Shown here one piece after another: positions 51,617 through 60,827 of a DNA stretch of 64,000 bases (the first letter of the stretch is position 1; every line of letters begins with the position of its first letter). The position numbers were made by a program, and so were the translations under genes. The DNA lies in the NCBI RefSeq assembly GCF_003076515.1, contig NZ_CP022390.1:3604572-3668571 (forward strand). Direction: 5' to 3'. Origin of the DNA: Alcaligenes aquatilis. GTDB lineage: Bacteria > Pseudomonadota > Gammaproteobacteria > Burkholderiales > Burkholderiaceae_B. The notes under the pieces were generated by a model that saw only the letters and a list, made by a program, of their open reading frames with translations, had not been told where the DNA came from and did no database searches.

Positions 51617-52429
51617 TTAGAAATTGTTTTTCCAGTCGCGCAGGCTGGCAAATACCTCGACAGGATTATTCAGGGATTGGGCGCCATAGTGCTCGGCAGC
51701 CTGAATAACAGCAGTCGTCTCGCAACGCAGAAAGGGATTGGTAGCCAATTCTGTTTTCAAGGTGGAGGGCACCGTAGGCAAGTTTTGCTGACGTTTGAGG
51801 GTATCCTGTTCCCAACGTTGGTGCAGTTGGGGATTGTCCGGCTCTACCTGTAGAGCCCAACGTAAATTGGATAAGGTGTACTCGTGCGCACAGCAGATCA
51901 GGGTGTCCGATGGCAGTTTCGCCAACTTGCCCAGGGAATCCGTCATTTGTGCCGGGGTGCCTTCAAAGAGACGTCCGCAACCAGCAGCAAACAAGGTATC
52001 ACCACAGAAAACAAAGGGCTGTTTTACCTCATTTTGACCAAAGTACGCAACGTGTCCGGCGGTATGGCCGGGGATGTCCAGGACGTGCAGCGTCAGTTCC
52101 AGAGTAGGTAATTCGACCTTGTCGGACTGGCCGACTCGGACATCACAGGCGGGTAGAGGCTCATGGGCCGGGCCCCACACGCGGGCCGGATGCTTAGCCA
52201 GGATATCTTTGACACCACCAACATGGTCACCATGGTGGTGTGTCAGTAAAATGGCATCCAGTTGTAAGGACTCGCGCTCCAGCCAATCCAGAACCGGAGT
52301 GGCCTGGCCGGGGTCCACCACCAGGGCGTGACCGTTTCGACTTAGCGCCCATATATAGTTGTCGTTCAGGGCAGGTAGTGGAATCAGGCGAACATCGCTT
52401 GGCACAGGCCAGGTAAATGCATTCATCAT
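51617..52429 (-). CDS. gloB: Hydroxyacylglutathione hydrolase (glyoxalase II) GloB
   Basis: Metallo-beta-lactamase-fold enzyme of 270 residues that hydrolyses S-lactoylglutathione to lactate and glutathione. Metal-binding motif THHHGDHVGG near residue 65, HTAGHVAY, CGDTLFAAGCGRLFEG and HEYTLSN give the complete binuclear site. Start codon MM at 52429 or 52426. It is divergent from the methyltransferase gene with only 20 bases between start codons, so the two promoters must overlap the opposing genes or each other. Confidence 0.95.
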   Translation of the reverse strand: MMNAFTWPVPSDVRLIPLPALNDNYIWALSRNGHALVVDPGQATPVLDWLERESLQLDAILLTHHHGDHVGGVKDILAKHPARVWGPAHEPLPACDVRVGQSDKVELPTLELTLHVLDIPGHTAGHVAYFGQNEVKQPFVFCGDTLFAAGCGRLFEGTPAQMTDSLGKLAKLPSDTLICCAHEYTLSNLRWALQVEPDNPQLHQRWEQDTLKRQQNLPTVPSTLKTELATNPFLRCETTAVIQAAEHYGAQSLNNPVEVFASLRDWKNNF

Positions 52430-52449
52430 GGTAGAGGGAGAAAGCGCCA

Positions 52450-53211
52450 GTGGAGCAGACTTTGAATGATCAATTTGCCCAGTGGTTGGAAACCGTACCG
52501 GGGCGATATGTGCGGGCTTGGGAACAAGCCGGAATCGATGCGGAGGTGGTCAACACCTTCGGGTATCATGCCATACAAATTGGATTGCCGCATTGGGACC
52601 TCCTGGCGCAAAGCCGCATCTCTTGCAAGGTATGTACGGCTCAGTCCGGCGTCTTGCCTGCCCAGCAGCAAAACCTGGTGTATGCCGAGCCCGAGCATCT
52701 GCCTTTTGATACGCAAAGCATTGATCTTTTAATTCTGCCCCATACGCTCGAGAGCGCCAGTGACCCGCATCAGGTGTTGCGAGAGGCTGAACGCGTGCTG
52801 GTGCCGGAAGGGCGCATTCTTCTGACGGGCTTTAATCCCTTGAGCTTATGGGGGGCCCATGACTGGATTCCAGGGCTGGAGCGGGGCACGCCGACCTTGC
52901 CGGGAGATGTGATGTCCCCCTCGCGTTTGCGCGACTGGTTAAAGCTCTTGTCCTTTGATGTGCAAAGCACGCAGATGGGCTGTTATGCACCGTTGTGTCG
53001 TCAGCAGGCATGGCTGGATCGCTGGTCCTGGATAGAGCAAAGCGGAGCGCGCTGGTGGAGCTTTGCGGGCGCCGTCTATATGATTAGTGCGGTCAAACGC
53101 ACGCCTGCCTTACGCCTGGTCGGGCCTAAGTGGAAGAAAAACCGTCGGCGTGTGCGTCGGCCTATGGTGGTAGCAGGACGCGCTGCCGATGAAGGAATAA
53201 GCAAGACATGA
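52450..53211 (+). CDS. Class I SAM-dependent methyltransferase next to gloB/rnhA
   Basis: Protein of 253 residues of the Methyltransf_11 type, with a late part of the fold visible as [28 protein letters not shown], usual for these enzymes, and [16 protein letters not shown] clear glycine-rich SAM loop is not obvious. This gene is conserved between gloB and rnhA in many betaproteobacteria but its substrate is not established. The start is a GTG with AGGGAG upstream. It overlaps rnhA by four bases (ATGA). Confidence 0.82.
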   Translation: MEQTLNDQFAQWLETVPGRYVRAWEQAGIDAEVVNTFGYHAIQIGLPHWDLLAQSRISCKVCTAQSGVLPAQQQNLVYAEPEHLPFDTQSIDLLILPHTLESASDPHQVLREAERVLVPEGRILLTGFNPLSLWGAHDWIPGLERGTPTLPGDVMSPSRLRDWLKLLSFDVQSTQMGCYAPLCRQQAWLDRWSWIEQSGARWWSFAGAVYMISAVKRTPALRLVGPKWKKNRRRVRRPMVVAGRAADEGISKT

Positions 53212-53651
53212 CAGATGTTGTTGATATTTGGACCGATGGCGCCTGCAAGGGCAATCCGGGTTTGGGTGGTTGGGGGGCGTTGTTGCGTCATGGCGGCCGA
53301 GAAAAAGCCATTTGTGGCGGCGAGGCGGATACCACGAATAATCGTATGGAACTGATGGCGGTGATCGAGGCTCTCAAGGCCTTGAAGCGCCCTTGTCAGG
53401 TGCGAGTCCACACTGATTCGCAATACGTACAAAAAGGGATGAATGAATGGCTGCCCGGCTGGAAAGCGCGTGGTTGGCGTACTGCGGATAAAAAACCCGT
53501 CAAAAATGCCGATCTGTGGCAGGAGCTGGATCAACAGGCGGCCAAGCACGAGTTGACCTGGTTATGGGTGCGTGGTCACGCAGGCGACCCTGGTAATGAG
53601 CGGGCGGACCAATTGGCCAATGAAGGGGTGGAAATAGCCAGGCAGTTATAA
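53208..53651 (+). CDS. rnhA: Ribonuclease HI RnhA
   Basis: Enzyme of 147 residues that removes RNA from RNA-DNA hybrids. All four catalytic acids are visible: Asp in [12 protein letters not shown], Glu in NNRMELMAV, Asp in HTDSQYV, and Asp in GNERADQLA. The basic handle loop [20 protein letters not shown] is also present. Coupled to the methyltransferase by ATGA overlap. In many relatives dnaQ follows directly; here an RND efflux pair intervenes. Confidence 0.97.
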   Translation: MTDVVDIWTDGACKGNPGLGGWGALLRHGGREKAICGGEADTTNNRMELMAVIEALKALKRPCQVRVHTDSQYVQKGMNEWLPGWKARGWRTADKKPVKNADLWQELDQQAAKHELTWLWVRGHAGDPGNERADQLANEGVEIARQL

Positions 53652-53750
53652 AGGCCCGGGCGAAGGTCGAACTCGCTGATAGTACTATTAGCCACCCGTC
53701 ATATTTTGTCAGATAGCTTTACCGGCCTGGCCGGTCAGGATAAGCCGCCC

Positions 53751-54797
53751 ATGATTCTCACGCTGCGCCTCACGATTTTTTCTTTGTTCATCGTACTGTT
53801 TGTCAGTAGTACGCCCAGTTGGGCGCAGTCTGACGCCACGCGGGTGGAAGTGCTGCCAGTGCGGCAAACTGAATTGATTCGTGATGTGGCGGCGGTCGGG
53901 ACCCTGGTTGCCAGAGAGTCCGTCATGTTGCGCCCCGAGATCAGTGGTCGTATTTCAGCCATCAGTTTTGAAGAGGGCCAGCCCATCAAGAAAGGGCAGG
54001 TACTGATTCAGTTGGACCCGGCCATGGCGCAGGCGCAGTTAAATCAGGCACAGGCAAATTTGAATCTGGCGAATAGCCAGCACAAGCGCTCTTCGGAGCT
54101 GAGCCGTCAGGGCTTTATTAGTCAGCAGGCAAAAGATGAGTCGGGCAGTCGTTTGGCTGTCCAGCAAGCCGAAGTGCAATTGGCGCGCGTGCATCTGGAC
54201 AAGACCCGTATCCGTGCGCCGTTCGATGGTGTCACCGGCTTGCGCAATGTGTCGGTGGGTGACTACGTGGGGCCCGGCACGGATCTGGTGCAGTTGGAAG
54301 CGGTTTCTACCTTGAACGTGGACTTTCGTATCCCTGAACAATATCTGGCCGATGTGAAGGCTGGCATGCCGGTCGAGCTGCGCTTTGATGCGTTCCAGGG
54401 CCAAACCCGCCAGGGTTCGGTTCTGGCGGTCAGCCCGGCAGTGGATACGGCAGGCCGTTCGATTTTATTACGCGCGCAGGTGCCCAATGAAGATGGTGTC
54501 TTGCGCCCTGGTTTGTTCAGCCGCGTACGCCTGGAGCTGTCTCGCTATCAGGCCTTGATGGTGCCTGAAACCGCCTTGGCTCCTTCGGGGCAGGATCAGT
54601 ATATCTATATTGTGAAAGATGGCCGGGCAGAGCGTCGACAGGTGCAGATTGGAGTCCGCGAACAAGGCTGGGTGCACGTAACTGGCGATCTGCAAGCCGG
54701 CGACAATGTGCTGGTGGCCGGATTGCAAAAGGTGCGTGATGGCGTACCAGTCGATATCCAGGAAGTGATCGACGTCCAAACACAGCCGCAGCGCTAG
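53751..54797 (+). CDS. RND efflux membrane-fusion (periplasmic adaptor) protein
   Basis: Adaptor of 348 residues with a signal peptide ending near SWA-QSD. It has the lipoyl-like half motifs (VMLRPEISGRISAISFEEGQ and DKTRIRAPFDGVTGLRNV), a coiled-coil hairpin between them (about residues 85-140) and a beta-barrel domain. It bridges the RND pump and an outer-membrane channel. ATG at 53751 places the signal at the N-terminus. The pump gene follows after nine bases; no outer-membrane channel gene is present, so it probably uses one encoded elsewhere. Confidence 0.9.
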   Translation: MILTLRLTIFSLFIVLFVSSTPSWAQSDATRVEVLPVRQTELIRDVAAVGTLVARESVMLRPEISGRISAISFEEGQPIKKGQVLIQLDPAMAQAQLNQAQANLNLANSQHKRSSELSRQGFISQQAKDESGSRLAVQQAEVQLARVHLDKTRIRAPFDGVTGLRNVSVGDYVGPGTDLVQLEAVSTLNVDFRIPEQYLADVKAGMPVELRFDAFQGQTRQGSVLAVSPAVDTAGRSILLRAQVPNEDGVLRPGLFSRVRLELSRYQALMVPETALAPSGQDQYIYIVKDGRAERRQVQIGVREQGWVHVTGDLQAGDNVLVAGLQKVRDGVPVDIQEVIDVQTQPQR

Positions 54798-54806
54798 GGC
54801 ACAGTC

Positions 54807-57800
54807 ATGGTTCTCTCCGATTTATGCATCCGTCGCCCGGTTTTTGCCACGGTTCTGTCTTTGGTGATTGTGCTGGTCGGTTTCATTTCCTATGAACGCC
54901 TGACCGTACGCGAATATCCTGCCATTGATGAACCGGTGGTCTCGGTCATCACCAACTATAAAGGGGCCTCACCGGAGGTGATCGAGTCCCAGGTGACCAA
55001 GCCGTTGGAAGACCAGTTGTCCGGTATTGAGGGCGTGAACGTGATGACCTCGCGCAGCCGTTCCGAACGCAGTCTGATTAACATTAAATTCAATCTGGAC
55101 CGAGCCCCCGATGCGGCCGCCGCAGATGTGCGTGACAAGGTTTCGCGCGCCCGCCGTTTCTTGCCCGATGAGGTGGACGAGCCGATCATCAACAAGGTAG
55201 AGGCGGACTCCACCCCGATTATTTATGTCGGTGTGGATACCGGCGACTACAGCATGCTGGAGGCCTCGGACTACATTAAGCGCTATATCAAAACGCGCTT
55301 ATCCGTCTTGCCCGGTGCAGCCGAAGTACGCGTATTTGGCGAACGCCTGCCCGCCATGCGGATCGACCTGGACCGTACCCGATTGGGGGCCTATCAGTTG
55401 ACCGTGCAGGACGTGGAAGACGCGTTGCGTAAACAAAACGTGTTGATTCCGGCGGGCCGCATCGAGTCCGATGCGCGTGAGTTTTCCGTGGTGTCCTCCA
55501 CCGATCTGGAAACGCCCGAGGAGTTTCGCAACATCATCATCAGTCAGGCCGCCGGTTATCCGGTGCGTATCTCCGACATTGCTCAAGTGCGTATTGGGCC
55601 TGCCGAGGAACGGGTGTTGGCTCGCTTCAATGGGCAAAACAGTTTGAACATTGGCGTGACCAAGCAGTCCACCGCCAACCCGCTGGATTTGTCCAAAGCG
55701 GTGCGTGCCGAGGTGGAGCGCATCAACGAAAGCATGCCGGGCAATATGAAGCTGACCGTGTCTTACGACAGCTCCATCTTCATTCAGAAATCCATTGATT
55801 CGGTCTACACCACCATTGCCGAGGCTATCTTGCTGGTGGTGCTGGTGATCGTGTTTTTCCTGCGCAGTTTCCGTGCCAGCCTCATCCCTATCGTGACGAT
55901 TCCGATCTCTCTGATCGGAGCCTTTGCCATCATGTACATGCTGGGCTTTTCCATCAACACTCTGACTTTGTTGGCCATGGTGTTGGCGATTGGTCTGGTG
56001 GTGGACGATGCGATTGTGGTGCTGGAGAACGTTTATCGCCATATTGAAGAAGGCAAAACGGCCATGCAGGCGGCTTTTTTGGGCGTGCGTGAAATTGCCT
56101 TTGCCGTGATTGCCATGACGCTGACCCTGGTGGCGGTGTATGCGCCGTTGGCGTTTGCCACAGGCCGTACCGGGCGATTGTTTATCGAATTTGCCCTGAC
56201 CTTGGCGGCTGCCGTACTGGTGTCCGGTTTCGTGGCCCTGACCTTGACCCCCATGATGTGTTCGCGCATGTTGCGTCCGCACGGCACCAAAGTGGGCCGT
56301 GTCAGCCAGGGGATCGAGAACTTTCTGGTCTGGCTGACGCGTGGCTATCGTCGTGTCCTGATTCGCGCTCTGCGTTGGCGCTGGCTGGTCTTGTTGATCG
56401 GTGTGGCCGTTGCCGCCACCAGTGCGCTGCTGTTTACGGTTATCAAAAGCGAGCTGGCTCCGATTGAAGACCGGGGGGTCATTTTCGGGATTGTGAATTC
56501 GCCTGAAGGCGCCACGCTGGATTACACCTTGCACAATGTGGAACGGGTGGAAGCGCTGTATCGCGGCATACCGGAGACCGAGGGTTACCAGTCCATTATT
56601 GGTTTTCCAACCGTGACCGATTCCTTTGCGATTCTGCGTTTGAAGCCTTGGGAGGAGCGCACGCGTAACCAGCAGTCCATCGCGCGTGAGCTACAGCCGC
56701 ATTTCTCGGCCATTCCTGGTGCGCGTGCCTTTCCGACTAATCCGCCCTCCCTGGGGCAGCGCGCGACCTCCAAGCCGGTGGAGTTTGTGATCATGAGTCA
56801 GGCTCCATATCCGGAGCTGGCCAAGATCGTGGACGGTTTTCTGGCTGAGTTGCGAGACTATCCGGGGCTGTTGAATGTGGATACGGACTTGCGCTTGAAT
56901 ACGCCGGAAATCCGTATTGATGTAGACCGCGACAAGCTGGCTGACACCGGCGTTTCGGTGGATGCTGTAGGCCGCACACTGGAGTCCATGCTGGGTGGGC
57001 GTCAGGTCACACGCTACCAGAGTGACGGCGAACAATATGATGTGATTGTGCAGGTGGATAAACAGGCTCGCTCCAGTCCGCAAAATATTCTGGATATTTA
57101 CGTGCGTACCCAGGACGGTGGCATGGTGCAGGCTTCCAACTTCCTGAAAGTGCGCGAAAGCGTGTCACCGCAATCGCTGAACCACTTCAACCGTTTGCGG
57201 GCCGTGATTGTGGAAGCCTCGGTGGCACCCGGCTATGCCCTGGGTGAAGTTCTTGAACACATGAATGAGGTGGCTCGCAAGACCTTGCCTGAAACCGTGC
57301 AGACGGATCTGGACGGCCAGTCACGCGAGTTCCGGGACTCCTCGGGCAGCATTTATGTCGTGTTCCTGATGGCATTGGCCTTTATTTATCTGGTGCTGGC
57401 CGCCCAGTTTGAAAGCTGGCGCAATCCGCTCATCATCATGCTGTCCGTGCCCTTGTCCATGACCGGAGCCTTGCTGGCCCTGTGGCTGTCGGGCGGGACT
57501 TTGTCCATTTATAGTCAGATCGGTTTGATTACCCTGGTAGGCCTGATTACCAAACACGGTATCTTGATTGTGGAATTTGCCACCCAACAACGCGAAGCGG
57601 GGGCCAGTTTGTACAATGCCGTGGTGCGCGCTTGCGAGATGCGCTTGCGCCCCATCTTGATGACAACCGGCGCGATGGTGCTGGGTGTCTTGCCGCTGGC
57701 CTACGCTTCCGGGGCAGGTGCCGAATCCCGCCAGCAAATTGGCTGGGTGCTGGTAGGCGGCTTGTCCCTGGGTACCTTGCTGACCTTGTTTGTGGTGCCC

Positions 57801-57884
57801 GTGGCCTACACGCTGATTGCAGGCAAGCAAGAAGGGCAGGACAAGCAACTGGAATTGATTGACAAGCCCCAGGCCTCTGTCTGA
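54807..57884 (+). CDS. RND multidrug efflux permease (HAE1 family)
   Basis: Inner-membrane pump of 1025 residues with twelve helices and two large periplasmic loops. N-terminal IRRPVFATVLSLVIVLVG, the proton-relay Asp pair in GLVVDDAIVVLENVYRH near residue 405, and SEL-APIEDRGVIFG in the second loop are characteristic. It exports hydrophobic or cationic compounds by proton exchange. Pairs with the adaptor at 53751. Substrates cannot be predicted, and there is no local regulator. Confidence 0.92.
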   Translation: MVLSDLCIRRPVFATVLSLVIVLVGFISYERLTVREYPAIDEPVVSVITNYKGASPEVIESQVTKPLEDQLSGIEGVNVMTSRSRSERSLINIKFNLDRAPDAAAADVRDKVSRARRFLPDEVDEPIINKVEADSTPIIYVGVDTGDYSMLEASDYIKRYIKTRLSVLPGAAEVRVFGERLPAMRIDLDRTRLGAYQLTVQDVEDALRKQNVLIPAGRIESDAREFSVVSSTDLETPEEFRNIIISQAAGYPVRISDIAQVRIGPAEERVLARFNGQNSLNIGVTKQSTANPLDLSKAVRAEVERINESMPGNMKLTVSYDSSIFIQKSIDSVYTTIAEAILLVVLVIVFFLRSFRASLIPIVTIPISLIGAFAIMYMLGFSINTLTLLAMVLAIGLVVDDAIVVLENVYRHIEEGKTAMQAAFLGVREIAFAVIAMTLTLVAVYAPLAFATGRTGRLFIEFALTLAAAVLVSGFVALTLTPMMCSRMLRPHGTKVGRVSQGIENFLVWLTRGYRRVLIRALRWRWLVLLIGVAVAATSALLFTVIKSELAPIEDRGVIFGIVNSPEGATLDYTLHNVERVEALYRGIPETEGYQSIIGFPTVTDSFAILRLKPWEERTRNQQSIARELQPHFSAIPGARAFPTNPPSLGQRATSKPVEFVIMSQAPYPELAKIVDGFLAELRDYPGLLNVDTDLRLNTPEIRIDVDRDKLADTGVSVDAVGRTLESMLGGRQVTRYQSDGEQYDVIVQVDKQARSSPQNILDIYVRTQDGGMVQASNFLKVRESVSPQSLNHFNRLRAVIVEASVAPGYALGEVLEHMNEVARKTLPETVQTDLDGQSREFRDSSGSIYVVFLMALAFIYLVLAAQFESWRNPLIIMLSVPLSMTGALLALWLSGGTLSIYSQIGLITLVGLITKHGILIVEFATQQREAGASLYNAVVRACEMRLRPILMTTGAMVLGVLPLAYASGAGAESRQQIGWVLVGGLSLGTLLTLFVVPVAYTLIAGKQEGQDKQLELIDKPQASV

Positions 57885-57970
57885 ACCTGTGGTTCTGGTC
57901 TGCGGGGAAGCGGCTCGTACCGCCTCCTTGTTCAGTGCCATTACCGTGATTGAATATGTAGGGAAAGTGA

Positions 57971-58696
57971 ATGCGTCAAATTATTCTGGATACTGAAACC
58001 ACCGGTCTGGAGCCACGCGAGGGGCACCGAATTGTTGAAGTGGGTGGGGTCGAGTTGTTCAACCGTAAATTGACGGGCCGCCATCTGCACTTGTATCTGA
58101 ATCCGGATAGGGACTCTGATCCCGAGGCCTTGGCCATTCATGGTCTGACCACGGAATTTCTGGCCGGCCATCCACGTTTCAAGGATGTGGTCGATCAGGT
58201 GCTGGATTTTGTGCAGGGCGCGGAAGTCATTATTCATAACGCCTCCTTTGATACCCGCTTTCTGGACGCTGAATTGCAGAAGTTAGGCAAGGGACCGTTC
58301 TCGCAATACTGCGACAGCATTACTGACTCCTTGCTGGTGGCGCGGGAAATGCACCCCGGCAAGCGCAACTCTCTGGATGCCTTGTGCGAACGCTACGGTA
58401 TTTCCAACTCTCACCGTACCTTGCACGGCGCTTTGCTGGACTCGGAATTGTTGGCCGACGTCTGGCTGGCCATGACGCGGGGTCAGGATGCGTTGTTGAT
58501 GGACTTTGACGAGTCCGACAGTCAAGGTGGTGACGGCAGCGATTTGAGCCTGGGCAAGTTTGATCCCAGCGTGCTTAAAGTGCTGCGTGCGTCCGAAGCT
58601 GATCAGGCCGAGCACGAGAAATACATGGACGTGTTGGAAAAACAGAACAAGAAGCCGCCCATGTGGCGCGAGATGCTCAATCCAGCAGCAGAGTAA
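57971..58696 (+). CDS. dnaQ: DNA polymerase III epsilon subunit DnaQ (3'-5' exonuclease)
   Basis: Proofreading subunit of 241 residues. The DEDDh active site is visible: LDTETTGLEP (Asp, Glu), HNASFDTRFLDAEL (Asp) and HRTLHGALLDSELLADVW (His, Asp). The C-terminal tail (about 190-241) would contact the polymerase subunit. It is preceded by an RND pump gene rather than rnhA, and followed by tRNA-Val. Confidence 0.95.
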   Translation: MRQIILDTETTGLEPREGHRIVEVGGVELFNRKLTGRHLHLYLNPDRDSDPEALAIHGLTTEFLAGHPRFKDVVDQVLDFVQGAEVIIHNASFDTRFLDAELQKLGKGPFSQYCDSITDSLLVAREMHPGKRNSLDALCERYGISNSHRTLHGALLDSELLADVWLAMTRGQDALLMDFDESDSQGGDGSDLSLGKFDPSVLKVLRASEADQAEHEKYMDVLEKQNKKPPMWREMLNPAAE

Positions 58697-58725
58697 CTGT
58701 TCAAGAAAAACAGCCGGCCCTGATC

Positions 58726-58754
58726 TTGTAAATCGAGCAGGGCCGTGCTATAGT
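58726..58754 (+). promoter_or_regulatory. Promoter of tRNA-Val, overlapping a hairpin
   Basis: TTGTAA (58726-58731), 17-base spacer, TATAGT (58749-58754) with an extended TG one base before it (58746-58747). The -10 start would place transcription near 58761, 31 bases before the tRNA. An 8-bp inverted repeat CGGCCCTG/CAGGGCCG (58715-58722 and 58738-58745) overlaps the -35 region and may also terminate dnaQ transcription, with a T run at 58754-58760. Confidence 0.7.
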
Positions 58755-58791
58755 TTTTTTCTTCGCAGCTTTTGCAGTTCTTAAAAGCTTC

Positions 58792-58866
58792 GGGCGGTTA
58801 ACTCAGTGGTAGAGTGCCACCTTCACACGGTGGAAGTCACAAGTTCGAACCTTGTACCGCCCACCA
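58792..58866 (+). tRNA. tRNA-Val, anticodon CAC
   Basis: 75 bases. Acceptor stem GGGCGGT pairs with ACCGCCC; anticodon stem CCACC/GGTGG encloses TTCACAC, giving anticodon CAC for GTG codons. The T loop contains GTTCGAA, and the 3' CCA is encoded in the genome at 58864-58866. D-arm AACTCAGTGGTAGAGT is standard. Confidence 0.98.
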
Positions 58867-59046
58867 TCTCTTCCTTCTTCTATTTCCCCCTGCAGTTTAT
58901 CTATTGCCTTTGTCTTGGGCGGTCTGTTCGCGTCTTGTCTTTGTGTTGAGCGCCGCGCTGACTATGGCTATAACTTGTGCAGGCAGCGTCATTCGGCAGG
59001 AAAGAGACGAGCTGGGGGGAACTTAAAACAAAATAGCTATTCTCCA

Positions 59047-59074
59047 GTTGATTGTTGATTGTTGATTGTTGATT
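59047..59074. repeat. Heptamer tandem repeat (GTTGATT)4
   Basis: Four exact copies of GTTGATT immediately before the terminator at 59077. A simple repeat, likely variable in copy number. The remaining gap 58867-59046 holds no recognisable gene. Confidence 0.85.
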
Positions 59075-59076
59075 GC

Positions 59077-59110
59077 AAAACGCCCAATGAATACTCATGG
59101 GCGTTTTTTT
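59077..59110. terminator. Bidirectional terminator between tRNA-Val and atoE-like gene
   Basis: AAAACGCCCA (59077-59086) and TGGGCGTTTT (59098-59107) form a perfect 10-bp stem with flanking A and T runs on each side, working for both the rightward tRNA transcript and the leftward transporter gene. Confidence 0.88.
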
Positions 59111-59155
59111 ATAGCTAGGGAAACGGCGATGCCAGTAAAGGCATCGGCCTGCCTC

Positions 59156-60469
59156 TTACAACCAGGTCAAACCAATCGAAATCACGATACCCGAGACAAT
59201 CAGCTGAATCAGGCAAAAACCCATGATGTCTTTGGCTTTCAGACCGGCAATGGCCAGTACGGGCAAGGCCCAGAATGGCTGCAGCATATTGGTCCAGGCG
59301 TCACCCCAGGCAACGGCCATGGCCGTGCGCGCGATATCGGCATCCAGTGCCTGGGTAGCGGCAATGACAACTGGGCTTTGAACTGCCCATTGTCCGCCGC
59401 CAGAAGGCACAAAAATATTGACCAGACCGGCGCTCAAGAAAGTCCAGAAAGGCAGGGTAGTGGCAGTGGCAAAAGACACCAGCCATTCAGACAGGCTGGT
59501 AGCCAGACCGGAGTCGATCATGATGGCCATGATGCCCGCGTAAAAGGGGAACTGGATCACAATCCCGGCCCCGCCGCGAATGGCTTCATTCAGACTTTTC
59601 AGCAGACGACGAGGGGTGCCGTGCAGCAAGATGGCCAGAATCAGGAAGGTGAAGTTGATCACGTTCAGGTTCAGCGTTGCGCCACGTAGCACGAAGTAGT
59701 CAAACAAGTAAGTCAGGCCTGCCACACCAATCACAATGGAAATCAGGCGGCTGTTTTCCAGACGGTCTGCAGGACGATCTGTGGATTGGTTGACGTCATC
59801 CGGCGCCTCTTCCAAGAGCTTGGGGTCGACATAGATGCTTTCCTGGTCGCTGGGCAGCATCAAGCGGTTGATCAGTGGCACCAGTATAAACAGGGCGATC
59901 ACAATCGCCAGGTTAAAGAAGGCGAAGATGGTGTCTGAGGTACTGATGATGCCGATCTTGCTCTCGGAAAAGTGCCCCGAGGTCGCAATGGTCAAAGGCA
60001 CTGAACCGGCCAGGCCGCCGTGCCAGACCAGAAAGCCTGAGTAGGCACTGGCAACCAGCAAGCGGTAGTCAACACGAACCTGACGGGCCAGCTCTTTGGC
60101 GAACAGGGCACCGACCACCAGACCGAACCCCCAGTTGATCCAGCTGGCTGCCAGCGAGACCAGGGTGACCAGAATAATGGCCGAACCGGCCGAGTGCGCC
60201 AAGGAGGCCAGGCCACGCAACCAGCTTTTTACCAAAGGGGTACTGGCCAGCATGTGACCAGTTAGCAAGACCAGCAACATTTGCATGGCGAAGGTCAGCA
60301 GCCCCCAAAAGCCATTACCCCAAAATTGGATGACCTCCATCGGAGAGCGCTGTTCGAACGCCATGGCCGAGACACCGGCAATTAGCGTGAGCAGGATGAC
60401 GAAGATATACGGATCGGGCAGATAGCGTTCAACCAGGCGGACTGAACCGCGCGTCATGGCTTTAAACAT
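59156..60469 (-). CDS. AtoE-type short-chain fatty-acid transporter
   Basis: Membrane carrier of 437 residues of the AtoE family, which moves acetoacetate, butyrate and similar acids. Around ten to twelve helices; N-terminal LVERYLPDPYIFVILLT and C-terminal IFVPSGGGQWAVQSP and WGDAWTNMLQPFWALP are characteristic. AGGAG precedes the ATG at 60469, and the upstream extension is not protein-like. No ato catabolic genes are adjacent, so the in vivo substrate is uncertain. Confidence 0.88.
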   Translation of the reverse strand: MFKAMTRGSVRLVERYLPDPYIFVILLTLIAGVSAMAFEQRSPMEVIQFWGNGFWGLLTFAMQMLLVLLTGHMLASTPLVKSWLRGLASLAHSAGSAIILVTLVSLAASWINWGFGLVVGALFAKELARQVRVDYRLLVASAYSGFLVWHGGLAGSVPLTIATSGHFSESKIGIISTSDTIFAFFNLAIVIALFILVPLINRLMLPSDQESIYVDPKLLEEAPDDVNQSTDRPADRLENSRLISIVIGVAGLTYLFDYFVLRGATLNLNVINFTFLILAILLHGTPRRLLKSLNEAIRGGAGIVIQFPFYAGIMAIMIDSGLATSLSEWLVSFATATTLPFWTFLSAGLVNIFVPSGGGQWAVQSPVVIAATQALDADIARTAMAVAWGDAWTNMLQPFWALPVLAIAGLKAKDIMGFCLIQLIVSGIVISIGLTWL

Positions 60470-60694
60470 AAATTGTGCTCCTGTGGATTTGCGCCGGTAT
60501 TTGCGCGGGTCCTGATGTCTTGAAATCGGATTGGGTGCCCGTTTGTATGGGCGCCCTGCTGGTCGCATTTTGATAACAATGCTCAGTGCAGCCGTATTGT
60601 TGGCGAGAAGTTGCAAATTGTGAAGACGGGAAAACCTGAACCTTAAAGTTTTTGCTTGCTTGTCATCTTTCGCTATATGCTCTACTATATAGCG
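60470..60694. other. Divergent intergenic region with a sigma-70 promoter
   Basis: Between the AtoE-like gene and the leader RNA. A plausible rightward promoter is TTGTCA (60660-60665), 17-base spacer, TACTAT (60683-60688). A 7-base inverted repeat CGCTATA/TATAGCG (about 60671-60694) overlaps it and could be an operator. I did not find a Fur box of usual form. Confidence 0.5.
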
Positions 60695-60769
60695 GTGTTT
60701 TCGAAAGAACCATCACTCATCGCTCGATGATGGGTTCTATTTATGGGCCCTTTGGGGCCCATTTTTTTT
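60695..60769 (+). ncRNA. Probable 75-nt structured leader or small RNA
   Basis: Downstream of the promoter, AGAACC (60706-60711), CATCG (60718-60722), CGATG (60725-60729) and GGTTCT (60733-60738) fold into one long hairpin. It is followed by a strong terminator: ATGGGCCC (60743-60750), TTTG, GGGCCCAT (60755-60762) and eight Ts (60762-60769). The RNA would end 58 bases before the TonB receptor gene. It may be an attenuator for that gene or an independent small RNA. It does not match a riboswitch class I recognise. Confidence 0.55.
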
Positions 60770-60827
60770 GCGCCACCGTGTGGTGTTAATTCATAAACCA
60801 ATTAGAAAGATCGAATAGGGAAGTGGA

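Noticed and set aside
55299..56534. 411-codon open frame antisense to the RND pump gene
   Set aside because: It is the reverse of a well-conserved coding sequence in GC-rich DNA, and its His/Gln-rich translation has no recognisable domain.
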